Shown here: one piece after another, positions 9,179 through 17,971 of the stretch | Position numbering within the stretch: position 1 is the stretch's first letter | How the letters are laid out: every line of letters begins with the position of its first letter | Assembly: GCF_004358345.1 (NCBI RefSeq) | Contig: NZ_CP037952.1 | Location: 4,774,001-4,838,000 of the forward strand | DNA: 64,000 nucleotides | From: Parashewanella spongiae | GTDB lineage: Bacteria > Pseudomonadota > Gammaproteobacteria > Enterobacterales > Shewanellaceae | Direction of reading: 5' to 3' | Notes under the pieces: generated by a model | The model's input: the letters and a program-made list of their open reading frames with translations, nothing else | The model's database searches: none | What the model was told of the DNA's origin: nothing | Program-made: the position numbers and the translations under genes

Positions 9179-9682
9179 ATGAGGGTTAAATACCACGTTC
9201 GTTTGAGTAATGAAGAACGTTCAATGCTTGAGGCTTTGATAAAGCAGAAGAAACCACGTGTTGCTCAACATAAGAAACGACACGCCCAAATTTTACTTGC
9301 TATTGATGAGAATAATTCGCCACTGACCAATCAACAGATTGCTAAAGCACTAAACATCTCACCACTTGCAGTAACGAGCCTTAGAAAGCGTTTTGTCGAA
9401 GAAGGATTAGAAGTCGCTGTGAATAGCAAACACAGCCATCAAGGCCGCAGACGCATAATGGATGGCGAAGCCGAAGCCCACCTAATTGCACTGGCCTGCT
9501 CTACGCCTCCTGAAGGACGTTGCCGTTGGACATTAAATCTTCTTAGAGACAAGATGATTGAACTCAAATATATCGATAACATATCAAGAACTTCTGTTCA
9601 TTATGCTTTAAAAAAAACGAACTTAAACCATGGCTTAAAGAAGAGTGGTGTATACCTAAAGAGGAAAACGCTGCTTTCGTGA
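9179..9682 (+). CDS. IS630 transposase, N-terminal frame (helix-turn-helix)
   Basis: 167 residues with the DNA-binding region of IS630 transposases (LTNQQIAKALNISPLAVTSL, about residues 50-69, a helix-turn-helix). After a run of eight A's (9610-9617), a shift of one base backwards moves the ribosome into the second frame and produces the expected continuous protein (ALKKNELKPWLKEEW). The residues after the A-run in this frame are therefore probably not those of the functional enzyme. This looks like programmed frameshifting; an old one-base loss is the alternative. Confidence 0.85.
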   Translation: MRVKYHVRLSNEERSMLEALIKQKKPRVAQHKKRHAQILLAIDENNSPLTNQQIAKALNISPLAVTSLRKRFVEEGLEVAVNSKHSHQGRRRIMDGEAEAHLIALACSTPPEGRCRWTLNLLRDKMIELKYIDNISRTSVHYALKKTNLNHGLKKSGVYLKRKTLLS

Positions 9683-10314
9683 GTGCTATGGAAGATATAT
9701 TAGAACTCTATAAACTTCCTTACAATCCTAAGCGTCCTTTAGTATGCCTTGATGAAACCAGCAAACAACAAGTTAAAGAAGTTCGCAATCCGTTACCCTT
9801 AGTTTCAGGTTATCCAGAGCGATACGATACAGAGTATGAGCGTAACGGTGTCAGCAACCTGTTCATGATATTTGAGCCTTTAGCGGGCTGGCGACATGTT
9901 GAAGTCACTGAACACAGAACGGCCATTGATTGGGCTCATCAAGTAAAAGCCTTAGTAGACGGGCGTTATAAGGACGCTGAGACAATTGTATTAGTTGAGG
10001 ATAACTTGAATACTCATACACCGGCTTCATTTTATAAGGCCTTCGAACCAGAAGAAGCTCGTAGGTTGATCAATAAAATAGAATTTCATTACACGCCAAA
10101 GCACGGAAGTTGGTTGGATATGGCTGAAATTGAATTAAGTATCTTGAGCAGGCAATGCTTAAACCGAAGAATACCCGATCAGGAAACACTAAATACTGAA
10201 GTCGAAGCCTGGGTTACCGAGCGTAATGAGTCCAAGGCTAAGATGAACTGGCAGTTCACGACTGAGGAGGCACGTATAAAATTAAAGAAACTTTACCCCG
10301 TACTCCCAGAGTAA
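9679..10314 (+). CDS. IS630 transposase, C-terminal frame (DDE catalytic domain)
   Basis: Holds the catalytic triad of the DDE superfamily: Asp in LVCLDET, Asp in LVEDNLNTH, and Glu in GSWLDMAEIE. A GTG/ATG start near 9679 is possible, but the frame is open back to the A8 run at 9610-9617, so it is probably expressed as the C-terminal part of a frameshift fusion of about 345 residues with the preceding frame. Confidence 0.88.
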   Translation: MSAMEDILELYKLPYNPKRPLVCLDETSKQQVKEVRNPLPLVSGYPERYDTEYERNGVSNLFMIFEPLAGWRHVEVTEHRTAIDWAHQVKALVDGRYKDAETIVLVEDNLNTHTPASFYKAFEPEEARRLINKIEFHYTPKHGSWLDMAEIELSILSRQCLNRRIPDQETLNTEVEAWVTERNESKAKMNWQFTTEEARIKLKKLYPVLPE

Positions 10315-11357
10315 AGTGAGCCTTTTAACAGAAGTTCACTGATTAACGAAATCCAGTTACACATTCGTTAATCAAAGCATGAAAAGCTAGAATCCTACTG
10401 ACTTGCCAAGGGGTGGGAGGAGGTGTTTTGTTCAGATATCACTTATTTGTCAATTGATTGTGAACAAAAGTTAAGTAAGAGTTTAAAACAATAAATATCG
10501 ATATATGATTCTTAGCTCTCCTATGACTATGGTTTACCAGAACAGCTTTAACTGTAGAATTCATATGAATGGACTACTAGGTCGATAGTTTTTCTGTTGT
10601 AATTGAGTTTGAATTTCTTTTAACAGCGCAACGACTTTCTTTTGCTGCTCTAGATAACTGAATGTGATGCCATCAATTCCTGCTCCGCCTTTATTGGCTT
10701 TGCATCGTCGATAGGCTTCTTCGAGTATATCTAGGCGACTGAGTTTATCGTACAAGCTGTAAAATCGAAGCTCCGAGTTAAGCTTTGAGCGTAAGTAAAG
10801 TTTTCGCTGTAATATTCTGATATTTACTGGAGTGTTAGCCATATGGCAATTTCACCTCAAAAGTTACGTTAAAAAACGGGTGTAACACTGAGCCCCTTCC
10901 CTGATGTAAAGTTATGTTGTCTTCACGGTTAACGGTACTATGGGCTCATCCGACTGCCTGAGCGCCCTATCTGAAATTTCGGTTTACCTTATATTCGGAT
11001 AGTGCAAGTCACTACCTTCCAACACTCAGGCTCTCCCACGTTCACTTTATTTCCTTCAATACATGCCACTTCATATTACGCCGGAAGATCAAACAGATGC
11101 ATTTACCAGTTGCTTCTCTGTTTGTGTCAGGGTTCGTCAACTAGGAAAGACTCCCCATCTTCATTTTTTGATTTACGACGCTTAACTGAATTCGCTTGAT
11201 GCTGCGGCCTACATTGCATCTCAACCTTTATTCAAGGCCTTTGTCACAGGGCTTCATGTCATAGCGATTACCCATTATGCATGCCCGTCAGATTTCGGGA
11301 TGAACTGGTAATTATCCCGTCAGGTACGTTTCAACCTGATGGACTTATTATAAATAA

Positions 11358-12471
11358 CTCATGTTACGCACCGCCTAAAAATTAGTGGCATAATCAAGCT
11401 ATGAACGATGAATTACTAGAGCTGTATAGCGATTACCAACTATCTAGCTTTGGACAAGTAACAGCAACAGGGATGTCAGACTTACTAGATGGTGCTTACA
11501 GTCATGATCAGGTAACAAGACTCCTTTCTACTAACGAGTTCACCAGTAAAACTCTTTGGGGAATGGTTAAATCCACTGTAAGACAGGTCGAAGAAGATGA
11601 TGCCGTTCTTATTTTCGATGATACGATTGAAGAAAAGCCTTATACGGACGAAAGCGACTTGATCGCTTACCACTACGACCACACAAAAAATCGAACCGTT
11701 AAAGGGATTAACCTTCTTAATTGTCTTTACTACTCCCAAGGTGTATCAATTCCAGTATCTTATAAGTTGATCACTAAGCCAATTCCCTATTGTGATCTGA
11801 AAACTAAGAAAGTTCGCAGAATGTCTGAAACAACTAAGAATGAAGATTTTAGAGAGCTTTTACAAATTAGTTACCAAAACCAACTTAAATTCAAATATGT
11901 TCTAGCAGACAGTTGGTTCTGTTCAAATGAAAATATGGTGTTTATCAAACACAAATGCCACAAGGATTTTATCATGGCGTGCAAATCTAATCGTCTTGTT
12001 TCTTTGAGTGAAGATGATAAGAAGCATAAGAAATCACAACGGGTTGATACACTTGAGTTTCAAGAAGGGCAGTCTGTCAAAGTTTGGATATCTGGGGTAG
12101 ATTTTGAGTTACAGTTATCCAAGAAAGTCTTTAAAAACAAAGATGGAAGTACAGGCGAGCTTTACTTGTTATGCAGTGATTTAAGTTGTGATGATGAGTT
12201 CATCCAAGCGGTCTATCAAAAACGATGGAACGTTGAACTCTTCCATAAAAACCTGAAGTCAAATGCGGCAATTACCCGTTCTCCAGCACATACAGTTAAA
12301 ACACAAAGTAATCATCAATTTTTATCAATTTATAGTGCATTTAGGCTTGAAACCTTAGCTTTAAAACTGAAAATGAATAAATTTCAACTGAGGGCGAAAC
12401 TGTATATAAAAGCATTAAAAACAGCCTTTACAGAACTTCAAACTCTAAAAGCTGTTAGTGCGTAACATGAG
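11358..12471 (+). mobile_element. IS4-superfamily insertion sequence (1,114 bp)
   Basis: Perfect 14-bp terminal inverted repeats CTCATGTTACGCAC (11358-11371) and GTGCGTAACATGAG (12458-12471), flanked by a seven-base direct repeat TAAATAA on each side (11351-11357 and 12472-12478). It carries one transposase gene that fills nearly the whole element. It is inserted in the 5' ribozyme part of the group II intron. Confidence 0.9.
11401..12465 (+). CDS. IS4-superfamily transposase
   Basis: 354 residues, apparently intact. The first catalytic Asp is in VLIFDDTIEEKPY, the second in YVLADSWFCSNENM, and the third acidic residue lies in the YREK signature (Y-QK-R-WNV-E-LFHKNL-K, about residues 277-291), which defines the IS4 superfamily. 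The compact layout and long first region suggest the IS701 branch or a relative, but I cannot fix the family by eye. The stop codon lies inside the right inverted repeat. Confidence 0.88.
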   Translation: MNDELLELYSDYQLSSFGQVTATGMSDLLDGAYSHDQVTRLLSTNEFTSKTLWGMVKSTVRQVEEDDAVLIFDDTIEEKPYTDESDLIAYHYDHTKNRTVKGINLLNCLYYSQGVSIPVSYKLITKPIPYCDLKTKKVRRMSETTKNEDFRELLQISYQNQLKFKYVLADSWFCSNENMVFIKHKCHKDFIMACKSNRLVSLSEDDKKHKKSQRVDTLEFQEGQSVKVWISGVDFELQLSKKVFKNKDGSTGELYLLCSDLSCDDEFIQAVYQKRWNVELFHKNLKSNAAITRSPAHTVKTQSNHQFLSIYSAFRLETLALKLKMNKFQLRAKLYIKALKTAFTELQTLKAVSA

Positions 12472-12573
12472 TAAATAATAACGTTGCTGTCTCTGGTTTA
12501 TGGCCATGTAATCGCTTGGCTGCGTATACGTTGAGACAAATCCCGCAACAGAATAAAGCGCTTCGTGGCGCTC

Positions 12574-12806
12574 CCTAGAAACATCAGTTGACTGCGTTCT
12601 CAAGCGTAGAAAAAATGGCTGATAGTAAGGCGTAGCTTGCAGCAAGTAGTTATTCTACTTGCAAAAGTTACAACGCAGATAGCAGCCATTTTAGCAAGCT
12701 TGTGAGCGTAGAGCATTTCACTCATTGGGTGAAAAACATGATAATAAAATTATCGTATTGCTCAAACAGTTACTCATATACTCAGCGTTCAACTGATGTT
12801 TTTAGG
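12574..12806. mobile_element. MITE-like element, type 2, copy 1 (233 bp)
   Basis: Terminal repeats CCTAGAAACATCAGTTG (12574-12590) and CAACTGATGTTTTTAGG (12790-12806) match with one mismatch. The interior is nearly identical to 28994-29226 in the opposite orientation, and both copies are 233 bp. Unlike the other three MITEs here it has no target duplication: the left flank is the start of the group II intron. That suggests the intron invaded at, or recombined with, this element. Confidence 0.8.
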
Positions 12807-13009
12807 ATAAATAGAACAGCCAAATATACACTGGGTGCCCGACTAAAGCATTCGGGCATGACGTTTGCGATTTAAGGAAAAGCTTATGAATTCTATGATA
12901 TTTATTAATCCAAAGTTTGATAGTCACCTAAATCAAAATATTTTAATGAATTTAAATATTTAACCAGTGTCTTAAGAATAGAATAAACTCGTTGTATAAG
13001 GATATATAC
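12807..13009. other. AT-rich spacer with a broken promoter region
   Basis: About 200 AT-rich bases between the MITE and the IS4 element. No gene is visible beyond a 25-codon frame. A short inverted repeat (GGGTGCCCGA / TCGGGCATG, about 12835-12864) is the only structure. Before the IS4 insertion this DNA was directly upstream of the gene at 14505, so it may hold that gene's original promoter. Confidence 0.4.
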
Positions 13010-14489
13010 CAATGGCACTAACTTAAGAATTACTTCTGATATACCTTAAGCCTACGTGCTTGCTTTCTTGAATGTTGTAACCTTGGTGTCGGTTTCGGTC
13101 GCCTTTTCTTTGCTCTCGGTTCTTTTCTCCCTGGGCGATTGCCAACGATATGCTCGCCGATAATATCTGCTATCACATCCAATAAAGTGTCAATGATCCC
13201 TTCGGTGGCTTGCAAAAGTAATATCTGAAAATCTTGTAATGCGTCATGTGCGGCTTTAAAACTTGCCTCTCTAGGCGATATTCCTTTTTTTTTCTGCCGC
13301 TCGGCACATAAGTGCCCTTATCATGTTGTAAACTAACAAATGAACATCAATTTCCTTACGCACCATATCTGGACTACCACACCTTAAAATATCCATTTTC
13401 ATCATGGTCTTGATTGACCTAAAATCCAACTCGATATGCCATCGTGAAACGTATAAATCAATAATATCTTGCTTCGGATAGACTTCTTTATCCGTGAGCG
13501 TGGTAACAATGATACGTTTCTTTGTTCCTACCATTCTGACGATAAGCTCTTCTGGCACTTGAGCGTAATCCTCTGGGGTCATCCATTCTGGACAGGATGG
13601 ACGAATTAGCTTAAATAAACCATCTCGCTTACCCAGCTTTTCTTCACAGGTTCTGAAATCGACATTTCTGGCTCCGTTTTTTTCGAAAACAGCATCAACG
13701 CCTAACCCCATTAATCCTGCAAGAACAAAGTAGTTTTCGAAATTAGCATCTCCCAGCACAATGTCACTTTGTTTCAAGTCTGACTGCATACTTCTTAATA
13801 GTGCCTGCTCGCCAGTACCTTTCCCTTTACAAGGTGAAACAGCCGAGTCAATGACTGCACCGCTACCCAAAGAAATTAACACTAAAATCCGCAGCTGAGG
13901 AAAGCCCAGCCCTTCTTTTTGTGATTTAGGTTGAGGGAATTGGGCTTGGTTCTCGTGCGTATCAGGCATAGATAGTGTTGAGCCGTCAGTTAATAGCACT
14001 CTACGACCATGCCATAAGTATTTCCCTTGAATCGCTTCATCTAAGTTTTTTCCTGATTTCTTCAATAGCGATTTAATTGACTCTGGAGATAACCGTTTTC
14101 TTGCTTTACAGTAGGGACCTGTAATTGTGCTGTTTTTCTCTCGACCTATAGCAATTTGATCTCTAGCGTCACTGATTAGTGTGCAACGACAAGACTTGTT
14201 TTCACTGGCAACTTGCTTCATGAAAAGCGAAAGTGTGTGGCAGGCGGGATACTTGCGTACTCTTTGAGTATTATCTTTTTGAAAATCTTCTAAATCTTGC
14301 AGAGTGAGAATTGAAGAAAGTTCATCTTCTTCCGTTTGAGCAAAGCGACGTAACAATTCTGGGGCATCATTGAAGAATTGGCGAGTTGTAGTATTCATGG
14401 CGTGACACTAGAAAAACCTTAATCTGTATGATTTACTCTCTATTGTTCAATTAGTAAACCTTCAGCTAAATCTTAAGTTAGTGCCATTG
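13010..14489 (-). mobile_element. IS4-family insertion sequence (1,480 bp)
   Basis: Terminal inverted repeats CAATGGCACTAACTTAAGA (13010-13028) and its complement (14471-14489), flanked by a ten-base direct repeat GGATATATAC (13000-13009 and 14490-14499). Duplications of 10-13 bases are typical of IS4. It contains one transposase gene broken at a poly-A run. The insertion lies 15 bases upstream of the next gene's start. Confidence 0.92.
13030..14398 (-). pseudogene. IS4-family transposase with frameshift at A9
   Basis: The main frame (14398-13271) has 375 residues with the first catalytic Asp in VLLTDGSTLSMPD, the second in IVLGDANFEN, and the YREK signature in YVSRWHIELDFRSIK. Near the C-terminus a run of nine A's (13293-13285 on the minus strand) shifts the frame. 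One base fewer would restore the normal ending (EKKGISPREASFKAAHDALQ, then NRPGRKEPRAKKRRPKP), which continues to 13030. Either the gene is inactivated or slippage on A9 makes some full-length enzyme. Confidence 0.85.
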
Positions 14490-14504
14490 GGATATATACC
14501 GTAA

Positions 14505-15302
14505 ATGAAGCTTAAAAAAATAATAGTTAATTTGGCACTTTTTTTTGTTGCTTTCAGTACGAACGCAAATCAAAATAAAATAGACTGTGGTGGTATAAAT
14601 GAATTAGAACTGATGAATAAACATCAGTTTATCATGCTAGGAGAAATACATGGAACGGTTGAAGTTCCTAAATTATTTGGTGATATTGTTTGTCATTCGG
14701 TAAACAAAAACAACAGAAACATAGCAGTAATGCTTGAGTTGCCTGCCAGCTTACAAGCCAGTTTAGATCTATACATGGCAAACGACATCAACGAAGATAA
14801 ATTTCTTGCTCACCCTGTTTGGTCTTCCAAGTGGCAAGATGGGAGATTCAGTGTTGCCATGTTGGGTTTAATCAATAAATTAAAAACGATAAAGCAGCAA
14901 TACCCGCAAAAACTTGATGTTTTTCTCGTTGATTTATTCAAAAACACCAATAATAAACCTAAGAGTCAATACTTGGCTAATAACATCTCTAAGCATCTAT
15001 TAGGAGACTACCAGAAAACGCTAGTTTTAACTGGTAATTATCATAATAGGATTAACTTACAAGAGGAGAATTCGGCAGCAACAATATTGAGTGACTTCAA
15101 CCCGTTTAGCTTAACCATTAAAGCACCAAAAGGTAGCTATTGGGCTTGTACTGGTCCCAAGCCGAGCGACTGTAAAGTGAATATTTTCAATAATGAACAA
15201 GTAGTAAAGCGTGAAGGTCTTATTCTTTTTGAAGAAAAAAAGCGTTGGCATGGAGCTTATCAATTTAAAAAGATAACCTTTTCACCCCCAGTTAGACCCT
15301 AA
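14505..15302 (+). CDS. Periplasmic GEIHG-motif protein (ChaN/EreA-like superfamily)
   Basis: A clear Sec signal peptide (KKIIVNLALFFVAFSTNANA-type, cut at about residue 21) sends this 265-residue protein to the periplasm. The mature start has FIMLGEIHGTVEVPKLF, the GExHG motif shared by ChaN, erythromycin esterase and TIKI/GumN-like proteins, and a later LTGNYHNR resembles their second histidine motif. These families bind metal or haem or act as hydrolases; the substrate here is unknown. An IS4 element sits 15 bases before the start and has cut the gene from its former upstream region, so expression may be lost or driven from the IS. Confidence 0.65.
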   Translation: MKLKKIIVNLALFFVAFSTNANQNKIDCGGINELELMNKHQFIMLGEIHGTVEVPKLFGDIVCHSVNKNNRNIAVMLELPASLQASLDLYMANDINEDKFLAHPVWSSKWQDGRFSVAMLGLINKLKTIKQQYPQKLDVFLVDLFKNTNNKPKSQYLANNISKHLLGDYQKTLVLTGNYHNRINLQEENSAATILSDFNPFSLTIKAPKGSYWACTGPKPSDCKVNIFNNEQVVKREGLILFEEKKRWHGAYQFKKITFSPPVRP

Positions 15303-15414
15303 GCTGGATGACCTGCCAAGCATGCTTTTGCCCCAAAGTTACTTAGAGCTTTTTATTCACAAAAGTCTAATTGGGGTTGCAAGTCAGATTATAAGGGATG
15401 TCGCAGTTCAAATA

Positions 15415-15533
15415 ATACCAATTTAAATTTCAACGCTTAATTTGTCATACCTGCGAACGCAGGTATCCAGCGACTTGTGCCCAAATTAACCAATGGACTC
15501 CTGCGTTCGCAGGAGTGACGATAAAATTGGTAT
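15415..15533. repeat. 119-bp element with ATACCAAT ends and two hairpins
   Basis: Ends ATACCAATTT and AAAATTGGTAT are inverted. Inside are two hairpins built on CCTGCGAACGCAGG (about 15452-15466) and CCTGCGTTCGCAGG (about 15510-15524). There is no coding capacity. It is probably a small mobile repeat of the same terminal type as 37729-38092 and fills most of the gap between the two genes. Confidence 0.65.
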
Positions 15534-15636
15534 ACATTCTTCCGCCACGTCCCTAATACCGCAACTTTTCACTTTTATAGGGTCGGTTCATTTAGAGTGA
15601 TAATGGGCTGAATAGGCAGTAAGAAACAACTATATA

Positions 15637-17514
15637 TTAATTAAAAAAACCATCTGGAGCATCAGCTATCATTTGAAAAATTTTGTTATATTCCTGTGAG
15701 TGTGACTTTTTTTGTATAGCTTTAGTTAACATCTGAGTTTCAGATTGAGGGTCAAGTGTCTGTTTTATGTAGAGCTGTAAGTGGGTAATAGTTTCTTTTT
15801 TTAGATAGCGAAAAAATTCAAACTGCAACTCAGGTCTACATGTTTCAGCTATAACTCTTATTTTAATTACTTCTTTTTCATTATTAAGACAGCAATCTGG
15901 AAATAAATGATTTCTTGTTAAAAATTCTTCTGCAAAACCTAAAGTTATAAAATCTTTATCGTTACGTTCAGCCATACTGTTAAAGTACGTATGGACAGTG
16001 TTCCAAAAGATTTTTTCTTCTTTTTTTTCTGTGTTAGTTCCGTAGAACTTGATTTGAGAATCTAATTCAGTCTGAGTTGGTAGTCCATGGTTTTGCCTTA
16101 ACAATTTATTTAAAAAACATTCAAATGTTTTTTTTAATTCAGTCGTAGCCATCGACTCAATAATGGCAATTAAATCAGCAGCTTCAACGCCTAAAAGAGA
16201 AGATGTTTTCAACTGTAATTGATAAGCTTGTTCGTGACCAAGGTGATTTTCTGGTGATGTACCAGAATGATACCATGGCGATACAGATAAATGACACTTT
16301 CCCAAATTTTGGTATAATTCTAGTGTATTAGCGCCTTCATAGAATACAGGTAAATCACTAATTGAAACCATATGCTCGAATATGGCTTTTGGTAATGAAT
16401 ATTGATGAAATAGGTAAATACACTTTCCCCGAGATAGAGTTATCTCTCTAAATTCTTCATCATCTCTTATCAATTTTATTGTATCAGTTGCAATGGATTC
16501 CCACTGGCATTCAATATCTCTATCGCCAGTACTTGAATTAACAATAAATAAAATAATAATTTTCTTTTCAAAAGACTCTAATTCAGATTTTATTGCTTCA
16601 ATGAAGCAACATAAGTTGAATTTTCCGCTGTCGGAACTATTGTAGCCATGAGTTCCATATGAGAAGCTGATGTGAGCACTTTTTCTTTCGTATTGGTCTG
16701 TTATCCACTCAATCGATTTAATATTATTTTTTGTAGAGTTAAGCATCAAACTTCCAATTTGAGTAGTGTCTAAAAGGCATGAGTTTAGTGTATTAACTAA
16801 GTGCATAGGATAATACTTACTTTCAGAGTAACCTGAACTTTCTTGCTGTACAATACGATTAAAAACTATTTCATTATGACTTATCCATAAATATGGAGAA
16901 ATTATAAAGTAATTGCGTTCACTAAGAAGCTTAGAGCAACCTAAAGTTGATATCGTAAGTGATTTAGGTATTTCTTGAAGAGGATTCTTTGTTAACAGTA
17001 TCTCGCAATTCATGCCATCTATTAATAAAACGCTCTTAATAGATGTTATATCTAAATTAGGTAGCATTAAGGCTAATTTTCTTATGGTTTCGGTATCACC
17101 AGCATCTACTACTATTTGTACAGTTTGACTTTTAGATATATAAGACCAACTCCGTATAATATCTAATGTTACATTTAGGTTTCCAAAGGCAGGTCCCAGC
17201 GAAAGATAAATCCTAAGTATTGATACCTTATCAACCCGTTGTCTTACTTTTGTTAATTGGCTAAGGTAAGCATCAGCAGACAAAAATTCAGAGGGCTGGG
17301 CTGCAGAATAGAGGTTGGAAAAATCACGTTTATGATTTAAATAGTGCATTGATTGAACGCCTAACTTAGAGTTTTTTTTCCTCCCTTCTCTTACGTTATA
17401 TTCTTTGTTGTTAGCTCCCTTAAGTATCTGGCACTCTGATGAACAAGCAATTGGCTTTACACTATAAGTATCGACTGAAGTAACTGCTGTTCTTAATTCC
17501 ACTAGTTGACTCAA
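15637..17514 (-). CDS. Large orphan protein (625 aa), possible GT-B-like fold
   Basis: I do not recognise the family. It has no signal peptide or membrane segment. The segment LGPAFGNLNVTLDIIRSW (about 106-123) looks like the start of an N-terminal Rossmann domain, and DLPVFYEGANTLELYQNLGK (about 389-408) resembles the nucleotide-sugar contact of GT-B glycosyltransferases, where an E/S-N-L-x-E turn precedes a conserved glycine. This is weak evidence. The C-terminal 150 residues are helical and charged. Base composition is AT-rich and unlike the core genes. It lies between a mobile repeat and transposon-end-like repeats, next to the PPR gene. It could be a secreted effector. Confidence 0.5.
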   Translation of the reverse strand: MSQLVELRTAVTSVDTYSVKPIACSSECQILKGANNKEYNVREGRKKNSKLGVQSMHYLNHKRDFSNLYSAAQPSEFLSADAYLSQLTKVRQRVDKVSILRIYLSLGPAFGNLNVTLDIIRSWSYISKSQTVQIVVDAGDTETIRKLALMLPNLDITSIKSVLLIDGMNCEILLTKNPLQEIPKSLTISTLGCSKLLSERNYFIISPYLWISHNEIVFNRIVQQESSGYSESKYYPMHLVNTLNSCLLDTTQIGSLMLNSTKNNIKSIEWITDQYERKSAHISFSYGTHGYNSSDSGKFNLCCFIEAIKSELESFEKKIIILFIVNSSTGDRDIECQWESIATDTIKLIRDDEEFREITLSRGKCIYLFHQYSLPKAIFEHMVSISDLPVFYEGANTLELYQNLGKCHLSVSPWYHSGTSPENHLGHEQAYQLQLKTSSLLGVEAADLIAIIESMATTELKKTFECFLNKLLRQNHGLPTQTELDSQIKFYGTNTEKKEEKIFWNTVHTYFNSMAERNDKDFITLGFAEEFLTRNHLFPDCCLNNEKEVIKIRVIAETCRPELQFEFFRYLKKETITHLQLYIKQTLDPQSETQMLTKAIQKKSHSQEYNKIFQMIADAPDGFFN

Positions 17515-17594
17515 ATAAAAGATAATATAAAAGTATATCTATTTTTTTATGCTGGTTAGTTAAATATCGTTAATACCTTGATAGCTCCAAATCA

Positions 17595-17900
17595 TTGGGT
17601 GCTCAGCCTAAATAATGTGAAGATATAAGAAGAAAGTTCCTTTGTTTTAAAAAGTTAGGAACATGTAAAGGTTATATGTCCACTTAGTTCTTTCTAAATG
17701 ATGTTAGCTAAAATTTCAAATTCAAAAAAATGCCAGATTTTGCTGTTTTAACCTTAAAAATAAGGTTAAAACTAGATATTTTTACCGAAATGGCGACTAA
17801 GTGGTTATAAAGGTGAAAGCCATTTACAGGTATTTTTATTTGTTCGCTTACAGAAAATCAATAAGTTAAAAAACTAACATCAATTAGGCTGAACACCCAA
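17595..17900. mobile_element. MITE-like element, type 3 (306 bp)
   Basis: Ends TTGGGTGCTCAGCCTAA (17595-17611) and TTAGGCTGAACACCCAA (17884-17900) are inverted repeats matching at 16 of 17 bases, flanked by ATCA on both sides. The interior has further inverted repeats, including a TTTTAACCTTA hairpin near 17742-17770. No gene is visible. It fills most of the space between the 625-residue protein and the PPR gene. Confidence 0.65.
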
Positions 17901-17971
17901 ATCATTTATGTCCAAAAACGAGTCAACCAGCTGATATTATTTAATTTGTAGCTCATTTAAATTGGTTTATT

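Larger units (their letters stand above)
9101..10577 (+). mobile_element. IS630-family insertion sequence (1,477 bp)
   Basis: Ends are the inverted repeats GTAGTCCATTCA (9101-9112) and TGAATGGACTAC (10566-10577), flanked by TA on both sides (9099-9100 and 10578-10579). Duplication of TA is the hallmark of IS630/Tc1-mariner elements. It carries two overlapping transposase frames. About 260 bases after the second frame hold no gene I can see. It has inserted into the group II intron reverse transcriptase. Confidence 0.9.
8083..10842 (-). pseudogene. ltrA: Group II intron reverse transcriptase/maturase, split by IS630
   Basis: The N-terminal part (10842-10580, LYDKLSRLDILEEAYRRCK, then GGAGIDGITF) and the C-terminal part (9100-8083) belong to one gene. 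Removing the IS630-family element and one TA copy joins them exactly in frame to a 426-residue protein. The join reads YRPSPVKRVEIL, as in intact family members. The C part has the reverse transcriptase motifs GTPQGGVISPLLANIYL and YADDFVVL (catalytic DD) and the maturase region GWKHYFG. Such proteins splice their host intron and drive retrohoming. With the insertion in place, the protein cannot be made in full. Confidence 0.9.
7963..12573 (-). mobile_element. Group II intron, interrupted by two insertion sequences
   Basis: On the minus strand: a 5' ribozyme region (from about 12573), a maturase/reverse transcriptase gene, then domain V (8045-8012) and a domain VI stem ending near 7963. An IS4-superfamily element (11358-12471) sits in the 5' ribozyme part and an IS630-family element (9101-10577) in the reverse transcriptase gene. 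Subtracting both, with one copy of each target duplication, leaves about 2.0 kb, a normal size for a group II intron. The 3' end is fairly clear from domains V and VI. The 5' end is inferred from size and from the MITE boundary; its first bases (GAGCG) differ from the GUGYG consensus. Confidence 0.7.

Noticed and set aside
12445-12645. Small minus-strand frame of 66 codons
   Set aside because: It spans the IS end, the intron 5' region and the MITE, so it is a chance frame across unrelated elements.
13030-13215. Separate small gene of 61 codons
   Set aside because: It is the C-terminal end of the IS4 transposase in a shifted frame, not an independent gene.
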